From Georgenia sp. M64 (GTDB lineage Bacteria > Actinomycetota > Actinomycetes > Actinomycetales > Actinomycetaceae): a stretch of DNA of 64,000 bases. The position numbers were made by a program, and so were the translations under genes. This document shows, one piece after another, positions 33,959 to 42,750 of the stretch (the first letter of the stretch is position 1; the number at the start of each line of letters is the position of its first letter). The notes below the pieces were generated by a model. That model had not been told where the DNA came from. It worked only from the letters and a program-made list of their open reading frames with translations, and ran no database searches. The DNA is taken from assembly GCF_038049925.1 (NCBI RefSeq), contig NZ_CP145809.1:3568599-3632598 (forward strand). The letters are read 5' to 3'.

Positions 33959-35041
33959 ATGGCTCAGAGAAGCATTGCTTCCATCAGCCTGGAGCCGGTT
34001 CGGGCCGGATCTGCGGCGGAAATCCATCTCGCAGAAGTCGCACGCGGACTCGAGGAAAGCGGCTGGCGGGTCGTTCGCTCGTGGCAGAAGTCAACTCGCT
34101 CGAATAAGCTCCGAGCGTTCGAGCTGATAGCATTCCAGTTTCGTTCTGTGCGCATTTTTCGGCATGTAGATATCTTGTATTTTCGGTGGCACGTTCTTGG
34201 ATTGATCATGTACGCGTGCGCTATTGCGATGCGAAAGCCCTACGTTCTGGAAGTCAACGGAACTGCGGACGACATCGTGCTCAATCATCCGAGTCTCAAC
34301 ATTTTCTCACCGTGGTTGCGGCGCGCTACCCGTTGGCAGATTCGGCATGCGGCGCACGTTGTGGCCGTAGCGCCCGGCTTGGCCGACTGGGTCGACCTTA
34401 ATAGCGGCGGCCGGGTTCCAGTAACGTTCTTGCCCAACGGAGCGCCGGACGCCATCGTCGGCTTACGTAGCGCCCCAGAATCTCCGCCTTACGTTGTCTT
34501 TGTCGGTGAACTGGCGGAATGGCAGGGGGTGGATACTCTCATCGAGGCACGGCGGAGCACGCTCTGGCCAAGTGAGCTCGAACTCGTCATTGTTGGCTCC
34601 GGACGGCTCTCTCCGCTCGTGGAGAAGGCTGGCGGCGACGGGATAATCAGTTATTGTGGTCGCCTGGACCGAGATGCCGCCAATAGTGCGATGGCACGCG
34701 CCACCGTAAGTGTTAGCCCACAGACGCGCCGAGTAGCGCGTAATCTCTTGGGCGTAACCCCGCTAAAGGTTGCCGAGAGTCTCATGCTCGGCGTCCCGAC
34801 GGTAGTCTCCGACCTCCCGGGCCAGGCAGAGATCGTCAGAGACGCACCCCATTGCAGAGTCTTCGAAGCTGACGACCCATCATCTCTTGCGCGTGAGATC
34901 AAGGCCGCGTCACATGCGTCGCTTCAGGAGAGGGACGAGATCGCCCAGTACGGCATGGAGCGCTTGTCTTGGCGCGGGATTTCTCGGTCCATTTCGGAAC
35001 TATGCGAGACCGTTCACCTCTCGCGGAGGATTGTGCCGTAG
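33959..35041 (+). CDS. GT4 glycosyltransferase
   Basis: This 360-residue GT-B enzyme starts at ATG 33959 after GCGGAGGC. Marks: EIHLAEVARGLEESGW, YVLEVNGTADDI, VVFVGELAEWQGVDTLIEA, and a donor-site region RNLLGVTPLKVAESLMLGVPTVVSD in which Lys-Val-Ala-Glu takes the place of the usual first Glu motif. It is the last polysaccharide gene before the insertion-sequence nest, so anything once downstream has been displaced; the likely continuation is the 2-epimerase at 44.2 kb. Confidence 0.85.
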   Translation: MAQRSIASISLEPVRAGSAAEIHLAEVARGLEESGWRVVRSWQKSTRSNKLRAFELIAFQFRSVRIFRHVDILYFRWHVLGLIMYACAIAMRKPYVLEVNGTADDIVLNHPSLNIFSPWLRRATRWQIRHAAHVVAVAPGLADWVDLNSGGRVPVTFLPNGAPDAIVGLRSAPESPPYVVFVGELAEWQGVDTLIEARRSTLWPSELELVIVGSGRLSPLVEKAGGDGIISYCGRLDRDAANSAMARATVSVSPQTRRVARNLLGVTPLKVAESLMLGVPTVVSDLPGQAEIVRDAPHCRVFEADDPSSLAREIKAASHASLQERDEIAQYGMERLSWRGISRSISELCETVHLSRRIVP

Positions 35042-35160
35042 CGCGCACGATAGTATCGCGGTGACTGAATGCCATATGTGATCGCGGCCCGTGGCGGTGT
35101 GTGATTTGGTCAACGGGCTGTAGGTCCGAACCTGGGGTCGCTTAGGGCTGAATTCTCCGA

Positions 35161-35394
35161 ATATGTTGCCCTACGTCGCCATTGTGTATATTTTGCGGGC
35201 GCGCTGGCGAGGCAGCGGCTGCGCCCGACGAGCCCGACCGCGAGGCGGGCCCTCGATGGCTTCGCGTTGGTGGTGGAAGACCGGCCGGGCGCGCAGGGCT
35301 TGGTCATCCGGAACGATTGGGCGACCTGCCGCAGGTCGTGGCAAGTCGCGATGACCGCAGCACCGGTCATCGTCTCGACGGGCGGGTTGACCAC
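35161..35394 (-). pseudogene. Relic of an IS1634-family transposase, left part
   Basis: On the minus strand this encodes VNPPVETMTGAAVIATCHDL and RQVAQSFRMTK, clearly related to the intact transposase at 37081-38718 (GYVTNIPAPVMPAGEVI, YHDLWHVEQSFRMSK). It has lost the reading frame afterward and has no start. The younger IS1634-type element inserted here; the rest of the relic resumes at 38833. Confidence 0.7.
35253..35394. repeat. 142-bp direct repeat, left copy
   Basis: This is identical in all 142 bases to 38833-38974. It ends exactly where the element starts, and the other copy starts exactly where the element ends, so I read it as the target duplication of the IS1634-family insertion (141-142 bp, since one C is shared with the element end). 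Confidence 0.85.
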
Positions 35395-35416
35395 CTGAGT
35401 TGGCTCATTCGCTTAG

Positions 35417-37079
35417 CCTCGATCCACCGATGGTCCGCGGCTCGCTCGTTGATGCGGTCGGGACGGCGGTGGTGGTTCTCGGGCGTGGGGTGGTTGCCGG
35501 TCTGCCCGGCTTTTCCACTGATGGTCCTCGGTCGTGGGGCGATGGGTCGGGGTTCAGGTGACCCGGGCGCTGCGCGGGAGGACGGCGTCGTAGAGCGTTG
35601 TCCAGGCGCTCTGCCAGGGCCAGGCGGTGGGCAGGTGCAGCCGTAGCCGCCGGGCGGAGGTCGCGATCCGGGCGGGGACGTTGATCAGCTTGCGGCGGAT
35701 CGTCTCGGTCGTTGCCCGGACCAGCGACGGTGCCCTGGTCACCGTGGCGGCGGCGCGGGTGAGGTTGAAGGCCATGACGGCACAGACGAGCCAGGCGGCG
35801 TTGGCGGCGAAGACACCGGAGGGCAGGTGTGCCAGGGCGGAGGCCTTGAGGTCGGCGTGGACGTTCTCGATGATCGCGTGGGCCCGGTGGGTCTGGTCAG
35901 CGGCGACCGCGCCGAGCGCCTCGGGTGCCGTGGTGGTGAAGAAGGCGTGGAAGCGCCAGGTCTCGAACAGCGTCTCCTGGCCCTGACCCTGCTTGGGGTT
36001 CAGGTCGGGGATGCGCCGGACCACGAGCCGGCCGGGGACCTGCTCGGCCTTCTTCTTCGAGGAGAACGCGGTGAACGGGACCTCAGCGACCTCGGCGCGT
36101 GAGTTCCATACCCCGGTGGTCTCGTCGTAGATGGCATCGGTGTACCGGATCGCGGTCCACGCATCGGCGTCGATCGTGGCGATGGCGCGTTTGACGGCCG
36201 GGTCCATCCGCGCGGTGATCGAGACCTGCGCGCCGGCCTTGAGCGCCGCGGTGACCAGAGTGTGGGAGTAGAACGCCGAGTCGGCCCGCACCAGCACACC
36301 ACGGCCGGCCAGCCGGCTGCGGCGGATCAGCGCCAAGGTGTCGGTCGCCAGCCGGGCCGCCCCGCGCGGGGAACCCACCGACCCTTTGCGGAGCCGCTGG
36401 GCGGCGATCACCGGTGCGACCTGATCGGTGGAGACGGTGGCAAGCAGGGCGTTGAGCCCTCGCACGCCGGAGTACCCGAACGCCGCCCCCTGCTTGGCGT
36501 AGCCGTGGACCTCAACGATGGTGTCGTCGATGTCGACCATCACCATCCCCGCGTCCGCCGCGCCGCCGAGCAGGGTGGTGTGCTCGGCCAGGGCGAGGAA
36601 GAACCGTGAGGCGACCGCGTCGACCTGGCGGACGTGGCCGAAGGTGAACGAGCGCAGGAACGAGCCCAGCGTCGAGGGGGCGTAGGCACCGGAGAAGACC
36701 TTGCCCATGCCGCCGTGGCGCAGCAGGGCCATGTCGTCGATGCTGTCCGCGCCGGCGGCCATGCCCGCGACCAGCGAGGACAGCTTCAGGCCGGCGTTGG
36801 CGCCCTTGTCCGTGGGCACGCTCAGCCGCTCGTCGGCCAACTCCCGCAGTCCCGCCCGACGGGCCAGGGCCATCACCGGGACCAGGCCGGCGGCCGACAC
36901 GAGGTTGGGCTCATCGAACGTCGCGGACACGACCGGACGGGTGTGAGAAAGTTGCATCTACGAGATGCCCTTCTTGAACTGGCGATACGGACCTTCGACA
37001 AGTCGTATCTTCCCAGCTCAGAGGGGCATTCTCGCGTTCCCGCGCCTACCCGTAACAGTCAGCCCTCGGTGGATCGAGG
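35417..37079. mobile_element. IS1380-family insertion sequence
   Basis: The ends read CCTCGATCCACCGATGG and, on the other strand, CCTCGATCCACCGAGGG, so 16 of 17 positions are inverted repeats. CTTAG occurs directly outside both ends (35412-35416 and 37080-37084), a 5-bp target duplication. The 1663-bp element carries one transposase gene. It inserted into the left end of the IS1634-type element, right at its transposase stop codon. Confidence 0.88.
35554..36957 (-). CDS. IS1380-family transposase
   Basis: This 467-residue DDE transposase is complete. Family features: VVSATFDEPNLVSAAGLVPV at the N-terminus, VMVDIDDTIVEVHGYAKQG (first catalytic Asp), GVLVRADSAFYS (second Asp) and AHAIIENVHADLK (Glu with the IENxxxDLK-type signature). 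A C-terminal Arg-rich segment ends PARIATSARRLRLHLP. No internal stop or frameshift, so the element may be active. Confidence 0.93.
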   Translation of the reverse strand: MQLSHTRPVVSATFDEPNLVSAAGLVPVMALARRAGLRELADERLSVPTDKGANAGLKLSSLVAGMAAGADSIDDMALLRHGGMGKVFSGAYAPSTLGSFLRSFTFGHVRQVDAVASRFFLALAEHTTLLGGAADAGMVMVDIDDTIVEVHGYAKQGAAFGYSGVRGLNALLATVSTDQVAPVIAAQRLRKGSVGSPRGAARLATDTLALIRRSRLAGRGVLVRADSAFYSHTLVTAALKAGAQVSITARMDPAVKRAIATIDADAWTAIRYTDAIYDETTGVWNSRAEVAEVPFTAFSSKKKAEQVPGRLVVRRIPDLNPKQGQGQETLFETWRFHAFFTTTAPEALGAVAADQTHRAHAIIENVHADLKASALAHLPSGVFAANAAWLVCAVMAFNLTRAAATVTRAPSLVRATTETIRRKLINVPARIATSARRLRLHLPTAWPWQSAWTTLYDAVLPRSARVT

Positions 37080-37080
37080 C

Positions 37081-38718
37081 TTAGTGCGTGAGTTGCCCGC
37101 TGTGGATCGCGTCGAGGATGGCTTGCTGCTCGGTGGGGATGGCGGGGGCGAAGGTCTGGGTGGCGCCGTTGATCGCGATCGTGGCGGAGCGCAGCGGCCG
37201 GAGCTGGCGGATGACGTTGCGGATGGCCAGGCTGGTGCGGGCTTGGACCTCGCGGGAGACCGCCAGTGCGGTGAACACGATGGTCAGGTGGGCCTCGATC
37301 GCGTCGCGGGTGCGGTGGAACATGGGGCGGGCGCGTAGGTCGGTCTTGCTCATCCGGAAGGACTGCTCCACGTGCCACAGGTCGTGGTAGGAGCCGATGA
37401 CCTCACCCGCCGGCATCACTGGCGCGGGGATGTTGGTGACGTAGCCCTTGAGCCCGACCAGTCGCCGGGCCCGTGCCAGGGCGGTCTCGTCCAGGCGGTG
37501 CCCGTCGCCGCTGGTCTTGACGAATCGCGGGGTGCGGGCGGCCTTCTCCCCGGCGATGACCGCGCGGGCCCGGTTCTCCTGGAGGGTGAGCGTCTTGTTG
37601 TCCCTCGCCGCGCGTTTGGCGGAGTAGGCCCAGACCGCCCGCCACGAGCCAGGGTGAAGGTCGCGGTCCCAGACCGGCTCGGCCCGATGAGCCGGGTCGT
37701 TCTCGTTGCGCCGCCCGGTCCTGGGGGTGAGGGTGTCGATGACCTGCCCGTCGGCGAAGGCGTCACCGTGCCAGCGGAAGTGCGAGGCCAGGTCCAGCGG
37801 TGCCTTGGTCACCCGGGAGCCGACGATGAACCGCAGGTTCGCCTCGTCTAGCTCGCGCAGGTTGGTCGCGGAGAGCATGCCGGCGTCGGCGACGACGACC
37901 ATGTCCTCGATGTCGTGACGGGTCTGGAACTGCTTGACGATCGGGATGATCGTGGCGGTCTCTGCCTTGTTGCCCTCGTAGCAGCCGATCTCGAGGGGGA
38001 AGCCGTGCCGGTCGACCAGGAGCCCGACGACGATCTGGGGGTCGACGCGGCGTTCCTTGGAGTAGCCGACCTTGCGCAGGTCGTCCTCCTTCTCGGCCTC
38101 GAAGTACAACGTGGTCACGTCGTAGAGCACCAGGGAGACGTCACCGCTGCTCACGGCGTGCTCGAAGCACAAGGTGGCGATCTGGTCGCGATACGACCCG
38201 CCGACCGCGGCGCGGGCGAGGGTGCGTTTCATCGTGGCGTAGCTGGCCGGGACCCGGCCCAGGTCCGTCAGCACTCGCCCGGTGTCCAGCAGCGAGGTCG
38301 GCTCCACGATCCGGGCGATGACCAGGTCGCGGAACACCGCATCGCCGACCGTGTCGAACCCCAGCGCGGTGAACACCTCGGCAAGGGCGTCGAACAGCAG
38401 CCGCGAGTCCGTCGAGATGACCCGGCCCGGGCCGTCCCGGCCCCGGTCCGGCGCCGCCTGCGGCGCGTGGAACAGCTCGGCCTCGCGAACTGGTGGGGCC
38501 AGCGGTGTCACCGGCGGCGTCGGCTCGATCCCGAGATCGAGCACCCCCTGGGCGGGGTTCGCCAGCAGCTCACGGGCCTGCTCCAGCAGGACACCGAGCT
38601 CGGCCTCGGTGTGTGCTGAACCGACATGCCTCACGATGCGCTGACGCCCGTCGGCGTACTCCGCGATCTGCACCGCCGTCGCACCCGACGCCGTGCGCAC
38701 CCGCCTGATAAACGCCAC
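37081..38718 (-). CDS. IS1634-family transposase
   Basis: This 545-residue IS4-superfamily transposase begins at GTG 38718. It has MVVVADAGMLSATNLRELDE (DDE second Asp region), VLYDVTTLYFEAEKEDDLRK (first Asp), and YHDLWHVEQSFRMSKTDLRARP (the YREK-like Glu region, E-Q-S-F-R). Its stop codon lies at the IS1380 insertion point: TTA at 37081-37083 is part of the duplicated CTTAG, so the frame still ends in the original stop. It therefore looks intact despite the nearby insertion. Confidence 0.92.
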   Translation of the reverse strand: MAFIRRVRTASGATAVQIAEYADGRQRIVRHVGSAHTEAELGVLLEQARELLANPAQGVLDLGIEPTPPVTPLAPPVREAELFHAPQAAPDRGRDGPGRVISTDSRLLFDALAEVFTALGFDTVGDAVFRDLVIARIVEPTSLLDTGRVLTDLGRVPASYATMKRTLARAAVGGSYRDQIATLCFEHAVSSGDVSLVLYDVTTLYFEAEKEDDLRKVGYSKERRVDPQIVVGLLVDRHGFPLEIGCYEGNKAETATIIPIVKQFQTRHDIEDMVVVADAGMLSATNLRELDEANLRFIVGSRVTKAPLDLASHFRWHGDAFADGQVIDTLTPRTGRRNENDPAHRAEPVWDRDLHPGSWRAVWAYSAKRAARDNKTLTLQENRARAVIAGEKAARTPRFVKTSGDGHRLDETALARARRLVGLKGYVTNIPAPVMPAGEVIGSYHDLWHVEQSFRMSKTDLRARPMFHRTRDAIEAHLTIVFTALAVSREVQARTSLAIRNVIRQLRPLRSATIAINGATQTFAPAIPTEQQAILDAIHSGQLTH

Positions 38719-38832
38719 CCCGCGAGGCTAGAGCGCACCCGCTTAGTGCGTGAAACCGCACTAAACCAACAACATCGCAGCAGGTCAGGGCCCTACTGCC
38801 CCTCGGGACGCCCACCCGTGAGCCAAGTCAGG

Positions 38833-38974
38833 TCGATGGCTTCGCGTTGGTGGTGGAAGACCGGCCGGGCGCGCAGGGCTTGGTCATCCGGAACGATTGG
38901 GCGACCTGCCGCAGGTCGTGGCAAGTCGCGATGACCGCAGCACCGGTCATCGTCTCGACGGGCGGGTTGACCAC
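38833..38974. repeat. 142-bp direct repeat, right copy
   Basis: Exact copy of 35253-35394, starting at the base after the IS1634-type element's right end. See the left copy for interpretation. Confidence 0.85.
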
Positions 38975-39067
38975 GTAGCCTGCAGCCCGGCGAGTAGACG
39001 GGGCCCGGGTCGATGATGGCTTCCGACCTCCACAGGCGATGGTGGGCTGTCCGGTGATTACGCTCAT
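38833..39067 (-). pseudogene. Relic of an IS1634-family transposase, right part
   Basis: The minus strand reads GYVVNPPVETMTGAAVIATC and continues into the duplicated segment; upstream of this the similarity to the intact transposase is lost. Joined to 35161-35394 after removing one repeat copy and the element, it rebuilds a single degraded transposase C-terminal fragment. From 39068 to about 39290 I recognise nothing. Confidence 0.6.
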
Positions 39068-39366
39068 CAGGGCCGCTGGTCTGGTCCGAACTGGAGCACT
39101 TAGTCAATGGGAATCCTCAGGCTGCGTCGCGAAGACCGCATCGGGGCGACGGCGGTGTAGATCGGGGACAAGCGCCCTGGGGTGCGCCGGGTCGTAGAGG
39201 ATCTGGCGTCCGCGCATGACGAACTCGAGCTGGCCGTGCTGGGCGAGGCGCATCTCCTCGTGAGTGCCAACATCCGCGCGCCTCGGGAGCCCTCTGTGCC
39301 AACCTGGAGTAAGACACCCGGACAGTCCGGATCGGTGTCGTAGAGGGCGGGGAGGAGTTCCCCAGG

Positions 39367-39801
39367 ATGAGTACGACCATGACGGCGCCGCCGGTTGCGG
39401 GGCAGTCTGTGACGATGGACGAGATCCCGGACCCGCAGGTGCCGGAGAAGGCACAGCGGCGGACCTACACGGCGAAGTACAAGGCCGAGGTCCTGGCTGA
39501 GTACGAGGCCTGCGACCGGGAGGGCAAGGGAGCGCTGTTGCGCCGGGAAGGTCTATACACCTCCCTGATCAGCGCCTGGCGCGACCAGCGCGACCGCGGC
39601 GCCCTCGAAGCTCTCGGGCGCTCCTCGGGTGCTCCGCCGGCCACTGCCGCGGAGAGGGAGGCGGCCCGGCTGCGCAAGGAGAACGAGAAACTCGCCGGCG
39701 AGCTCGAGACGGCCCGGAAGGTCATCGAGATCCAGGGAAAACTCTCGGCTCTGTTGGACCAGCTCTCGACCGACAGCAGCAAGAACAACGACGAGCGATG
39801 A
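39367..39801 (+). CDS. IS3-family transposase OrfA
   Basis: This 144-residue DNA-binding subunit has [19 protein letters not shown] (helix-turn-helix start), [21 protein letters not shown] (recognition helix) and a leucine-zipper-like coil from [20 protein letters not shown] to [14 protein letters not shown]. Its TGA overlaps the orfB ATG. IS3 elements often fuse the two by -1 frameshifting; here coupling by ATGA is directly visible. Confidence 0.88.
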   Translation: MSTTMTAPPVAGQSVTMDEIPDPQVPEKAQRRTYTAKYKAEVLAEYEACDREGKGALLRREGLYTSLISAWRDQRDRGALEALGRSSGAPPATAAEREAARLRKENEKLAGELETARKVIEIQGKLSALLDQLSTDSSKNNDER

Positions 39802-40817
39802 TCGACGAGACGATCACCGAGCTCACGCCCCTGGTGGGAGTCCGGGCCGCCTGCCAGGCGGTAGGACGCTCCCGGGCGACCCACTACCGCCACCACCGCA
39901 CCACCGCGGTACCGCCGCGCCCGCGGCGCGAGCCGGCCCGCCAGCCCCGCGCCCTGACCGTGGCGGAGGAGCAGGAAGTGCTCAGCGTGCTGCGCTCGGA
40001 AAGGTTCGTGGACATGGCCCCGGCCGAGATCCACGCGGTCCTGCTGGACGAGGGCACCTACCTGTGCTCGGTCTCGACGATGTACCGCCTGCTCCGCCGC
40101 CACGGCGAGGTACGGGAACGGCGCCGGCAGGCCACCCACCCGGCCCGGGTCAAACCCGAGCTCGTGGCCGACGCCCCGAACCGGGTGTGGTCGTGGGACA
40201 TCACCAAGCTGCACGGCCCAGCGAAGTGGACCTATTACTACCTGTACTCCATCATCGACATCTTCTCCCGGTACACCGTGGGCTGGATGGTCGCCACGAG
40301 AGAGTCCGCACCGCTGGCCGAGCGGCTGCTGATGGAGACCATCAACAAGCAGGGCGTCGACCGCGGCCGGCTCAGCATCCACGCCGACAACGGCTCCTCG
40401 ATGGCCTCCAAACCGGTCGCGTTCCTCCTGGCCGACCTGGGCGTGACGAAGTCGCACAGCCGCCCGCACGTCTCCAACGACAACCCCTACTCCGAGGCCC
40501 AGTTCAAGACCCTGAAGTACCGCCCGGAGTTTCCCCGCCAGTTCGGCTCGATCGAGGACGCCCGCGCGTTCTGCGCCGAGTTCTACAACTGGTACAACAC
40601 CGAGCACCGCCACTCCGGGATCGGCATGCATCGGCCCATCGACGTCCACCACGGCCGGGCCGCCACCGTCCAGGACCACCGCACCCAGGTCCTGACCGGC
40701 GCCTACGCCGCCCACCCCGAACGCTTCGTCCGCCACCCGCCCGCCCCACTGGCCCTGCCCGAGACAGCATGGATCAACCGGCCCGCCCCGACAGAGACGG
40801 CAAACTCAACGAATTAA
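39798..40817 (+). CDS. IS3-family transposase OrfB (rve integrase core)
   Basis: This 339-residue DDE enzyme has an HTH_21-like segment ([22 protein letters not shown]), then catalytic Asp in [12 protein letters not shown], Asp in [11 protein letters not shown] and Glu in [13 protein letters not shown], with [14 protein letters not shown] after. All three catalytic residues are present and the frame is open throughout, so it could be active. Confidence 0.93.
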   Translation: MIDETITELTPLVGVRAACQAVGRSRATHYRHHRTTAVPPRPRREPARQPRALTVAEEQEVLSVLRSERFVDMAPAEIHAVLLDEGTYLCSVSTMYRLLRRHGEVRERRRQATHPARVKPELVADAPNRVWSWDITKLHGPAKWTYYYLYSIIDIFSRYTVGWMVATRESAPLAERLLMETINKQGVDRGRLSIHADNGSSMASKPVAFLLADLGVTKSHSRPHVSNDNPYSEAQFKTLKYRPEFPRQFGSIEDARAFCAEFYNWYNTEHRHSGIGMHRPIDVHHGRAATVQDHRTQVLTGAYAAHPERFVRHPPAPLALPETAWINRPAPTETANSTN

Positions 40818-40911
40818 GACCGCTACTGGCTCAAACAGGTTGACAGGTTCCGGAGCGGCCTAACCCGAAAATTCAGGTGAGCCGGCCGGTTGAGGTGCTT
40901 GGGCGGGGCCG

Positions 40912-42165
40912 TCAGGCGGCCATTTCGAGGATGACCTTGTAGCCGAGGTTCTCCAGGTCGTGGACGTGGTTTCTGATGCGTCGGTTGTGGCTGACGTGGA
41001 TGTCGTAGAAATCCGGACCGAGGTCGGTGAACCGGGCTTGCGGGTCGCTGAGCAGGTGCCAGATGATGGTCAGGAAGGGCCGACCGCGACGATCGCCCGT
41101 TTCTTCCCGCGTCGGCGGGCGATGCGCCGGTACCGCTTGCGAGGAAGGTGTTCGTCTTCCCGGCGTCGACGGCGGCCTGGCCCAGGACGCGGGCGAGGTA
41201 GTGGTTGCCGTGCCCGGTGGCCCCGTTGCCCTTCTTCTTCCCGGCCGACTCGCTGATCCCCGGGGCGAGTGGGCCCAGGAGGCTAGGTGCGCCGGGGGGA
41301 AGCGGGTCATGTCCAGGCCGAGATCGGCGATGCTAGCCTCGGCGGCGACGAGCCGGAGACCCGGGGATCTCATCGATGTGCTGGACCGCCCGGGCGAAAG
41401 GGACGAGCTGCTCACCGAGCTGGGCCTCCATGGCGGCGATGTCGGCATTGATCGCGTCGATACGCCCGAGCATGGTCCGCAGCAGGAAGGCGTGGTGGTC
41501 GTTGAACCGGCCCTCGAAGGCCTGACGCAACTTCGCGGACTTCTTGCACATGCGCCCCCACGCCAAGTCGGCCAGCATCTCCGGGTCACACTCGCCGGCG
41601 ACCAGCGCGGCCATCCTCTTGCGCCCTGAGACTCCGAAGATGTCCGAGATGACGCTCGAAAGCTTGATCTGGGCGTCCTCCAGCAACGTCTCCACCCGCT
41701 GCGCCTCCGCCGTGCGGGCCTGGACTAGGTCGACCCGGTACTTGGTCAGGTCACGCAGCTACCGCACCGGGGCAGGCGGCACGAAGCTCGGGCCGAGCAT
41801 CTGCCGTTCGGCAACCTTGCACAGCCACACCGCGTCCAGCCGGTCGGTGTTCGGGTGTCCGGGCAGGTGCTTGACGTCCTTGGCGTTGACCAGCCAGGTC
41901 TCGAACCCGGCCGCCTCCAGGACGTAGAACGGGGGTTTCCAGTAGTCGCTGGGTCGCCTCCATCACCATCCGCGTCACCCCCAGACCGGTCCGCCAGTCC
42001 GCCAGGGTCAGCAGGTCCGCCGTCCTCGTGGCGACCGTGCGGACCTCCTGCAATCCGCCGCCGGTGCGGGCCCAGCAACCGCGCGCAGCACACCACCTCG
42101 CCGTTGCCGATGTCCAGCGCCGCGACGCGCTCGACGATCTGCTCCTCGTCCGTTGCGACCTCCAT
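40912..42165 (-). pseudogene. Frameshifted IS110-family transposase
   Basis: Conserved IS110 segments appear in order but in different minus-strand frames: VAALDIGNGEVVCCARL (start, ATG 42165), EVRTVATRTADLLTLADW, VMEAT, then METLLEDAQIKLSSVISDIFG with FNDHHAFLLRTMLGRIDAIN, and finally FLTIIWHLLSDPQARFTDLG and ENLGYKVILEMAA. At least three frame changes separate them, so no functional recombinase can be made. The first catalytic Asp (ALDIG) survives. The element is therefore dead but recent enough to be readable. Confidence 0.85.
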
Positions 42166-42750
42166 GACCGTCTACACCTCCCCGTGTCAGGTTCCCGACA
42201 GGAGTGGCCATCCGTAGGAGCTGAAAGGGCAAAGAGGAATCTAACCCTCGTGCTCGAAGCAACAGTGACGGCCCCACAACCCAGCTCCCGGCGCCCGACT
42301 AACACACGGCCTCGATCGGACCACGGAGCAACGGCGTCGACGGGCGACCACCGCCCCATATCAGCCCGTGACGGGCCGCCACGCCAGGGACGAAGAATGA
42401 CTAATACCCCACGAAGGAAACACGCCGCCTTCGTCGGCTTCGTCTCGTCCGAGTTCTCCTCTGGGCAGTCCGTGTCCAAGGCTCGATCACCAAGACCGGC
42501 AACACCCACGAGGCCGCCTGGCACCACCGCGCCCGCTAAGCCTCGATCCGTAAGTTCGTAGGTGGCCCGGGAGGGCTGGGTGTGGCTGAGCCTTGATCGC
42601 CCTTGATGGCTCCGATGGATTGGCCGCCCGGTTCCTCCTGGGGCGCCTTGACTTGCTGATTGAGATGCGCGTCCTGGTCGCTGTTTACGGATCTGTCGGC
42701 GGGGTGTTCCTTCGGGCCATGGCATTGCTCGTGTCTCGGAGGAGGAGTTG
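42166..42750. other. Intergenic stretch between two divergent IS110-type genes
   Basis: This 585-bp gap contains one transposase fragment (42412-42539) and otherwise no gene. Both flanking IS110 genes have their 5' ends here, and in the family the noncoding end upstream of the recombinase specifies a structured bridge RNA. The 200 bp before 42751 are thus a candidate bridge-RNA locus, but I cannot fold it reliably by eye. Confidence 0.35.
42412..42539 (+). pseudogene. C-terminal fragment of another IS110 transposase
   Basis: AFVGFVSSEFSSGQSVSK in one frame is followed, after a frameshift, by GSITKTGNTHEAAWHHRAR and a stop. This is the conserved IS110 C-terminal block (LVPSEYSSGxS, GSITKTGNTHARRLLVEAAW) with the seven residues ARRLLVE deleted. 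It belongs to neither neighbouring element. Confidence 0.7.

Larger units (their letters stand above)
35394..38832. mobile_element. IS1634-family insertion sequence, interrupted by an IS1380 element
   Basis: Terminal inverted repeats CCTGAGTTGGCTCA (35394-35407) and its complement ending at 38832 match in 13 of 14 positions. Removing the internal IS1380 element and its duplication leaves about 1.77 kb with one 545-residue transposase, the normal size for the family. It is flanked by a 142-bp direct repeat. IS1634-family elements are known to make unusually long, variable target duplications. Confidence 0.8.
39295..40845. mobile_element. IS3-family insertion sequence
   Basis: Two overlapping genes (orfA, orfB) are bracketed by imperfect inverted ends: TGTGCCAACCTG at 39295-39306 and, on the opposite strand, TGTCAACCTG ending at 40845. 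The end positions are approximate because the match needs a gap, and I see no clear target duplication. Confidence 0.6.

Noticed and set aside
35253..38974. 142-bp repeats as prophage or integrative-element attachment sites
   Set aside because: No integrase or tRNA lies at the ends, and the repeats abut inverted repeats of a transposase-bearing element.
39068..39294. Minus-strand fragment with MRLAQHGQLEFVMRGRQI as a gene remnant
   Set aside because: No family recognised, no start signal and frames broken on both sides; not enough to call a feature.
42536..42549. CTAAGCCTCGATCC resembling the IS1380 end plus its CTTAG-like flank
   Set aside because: Only nine bases of the end match before diverging, with no partner end nearby.
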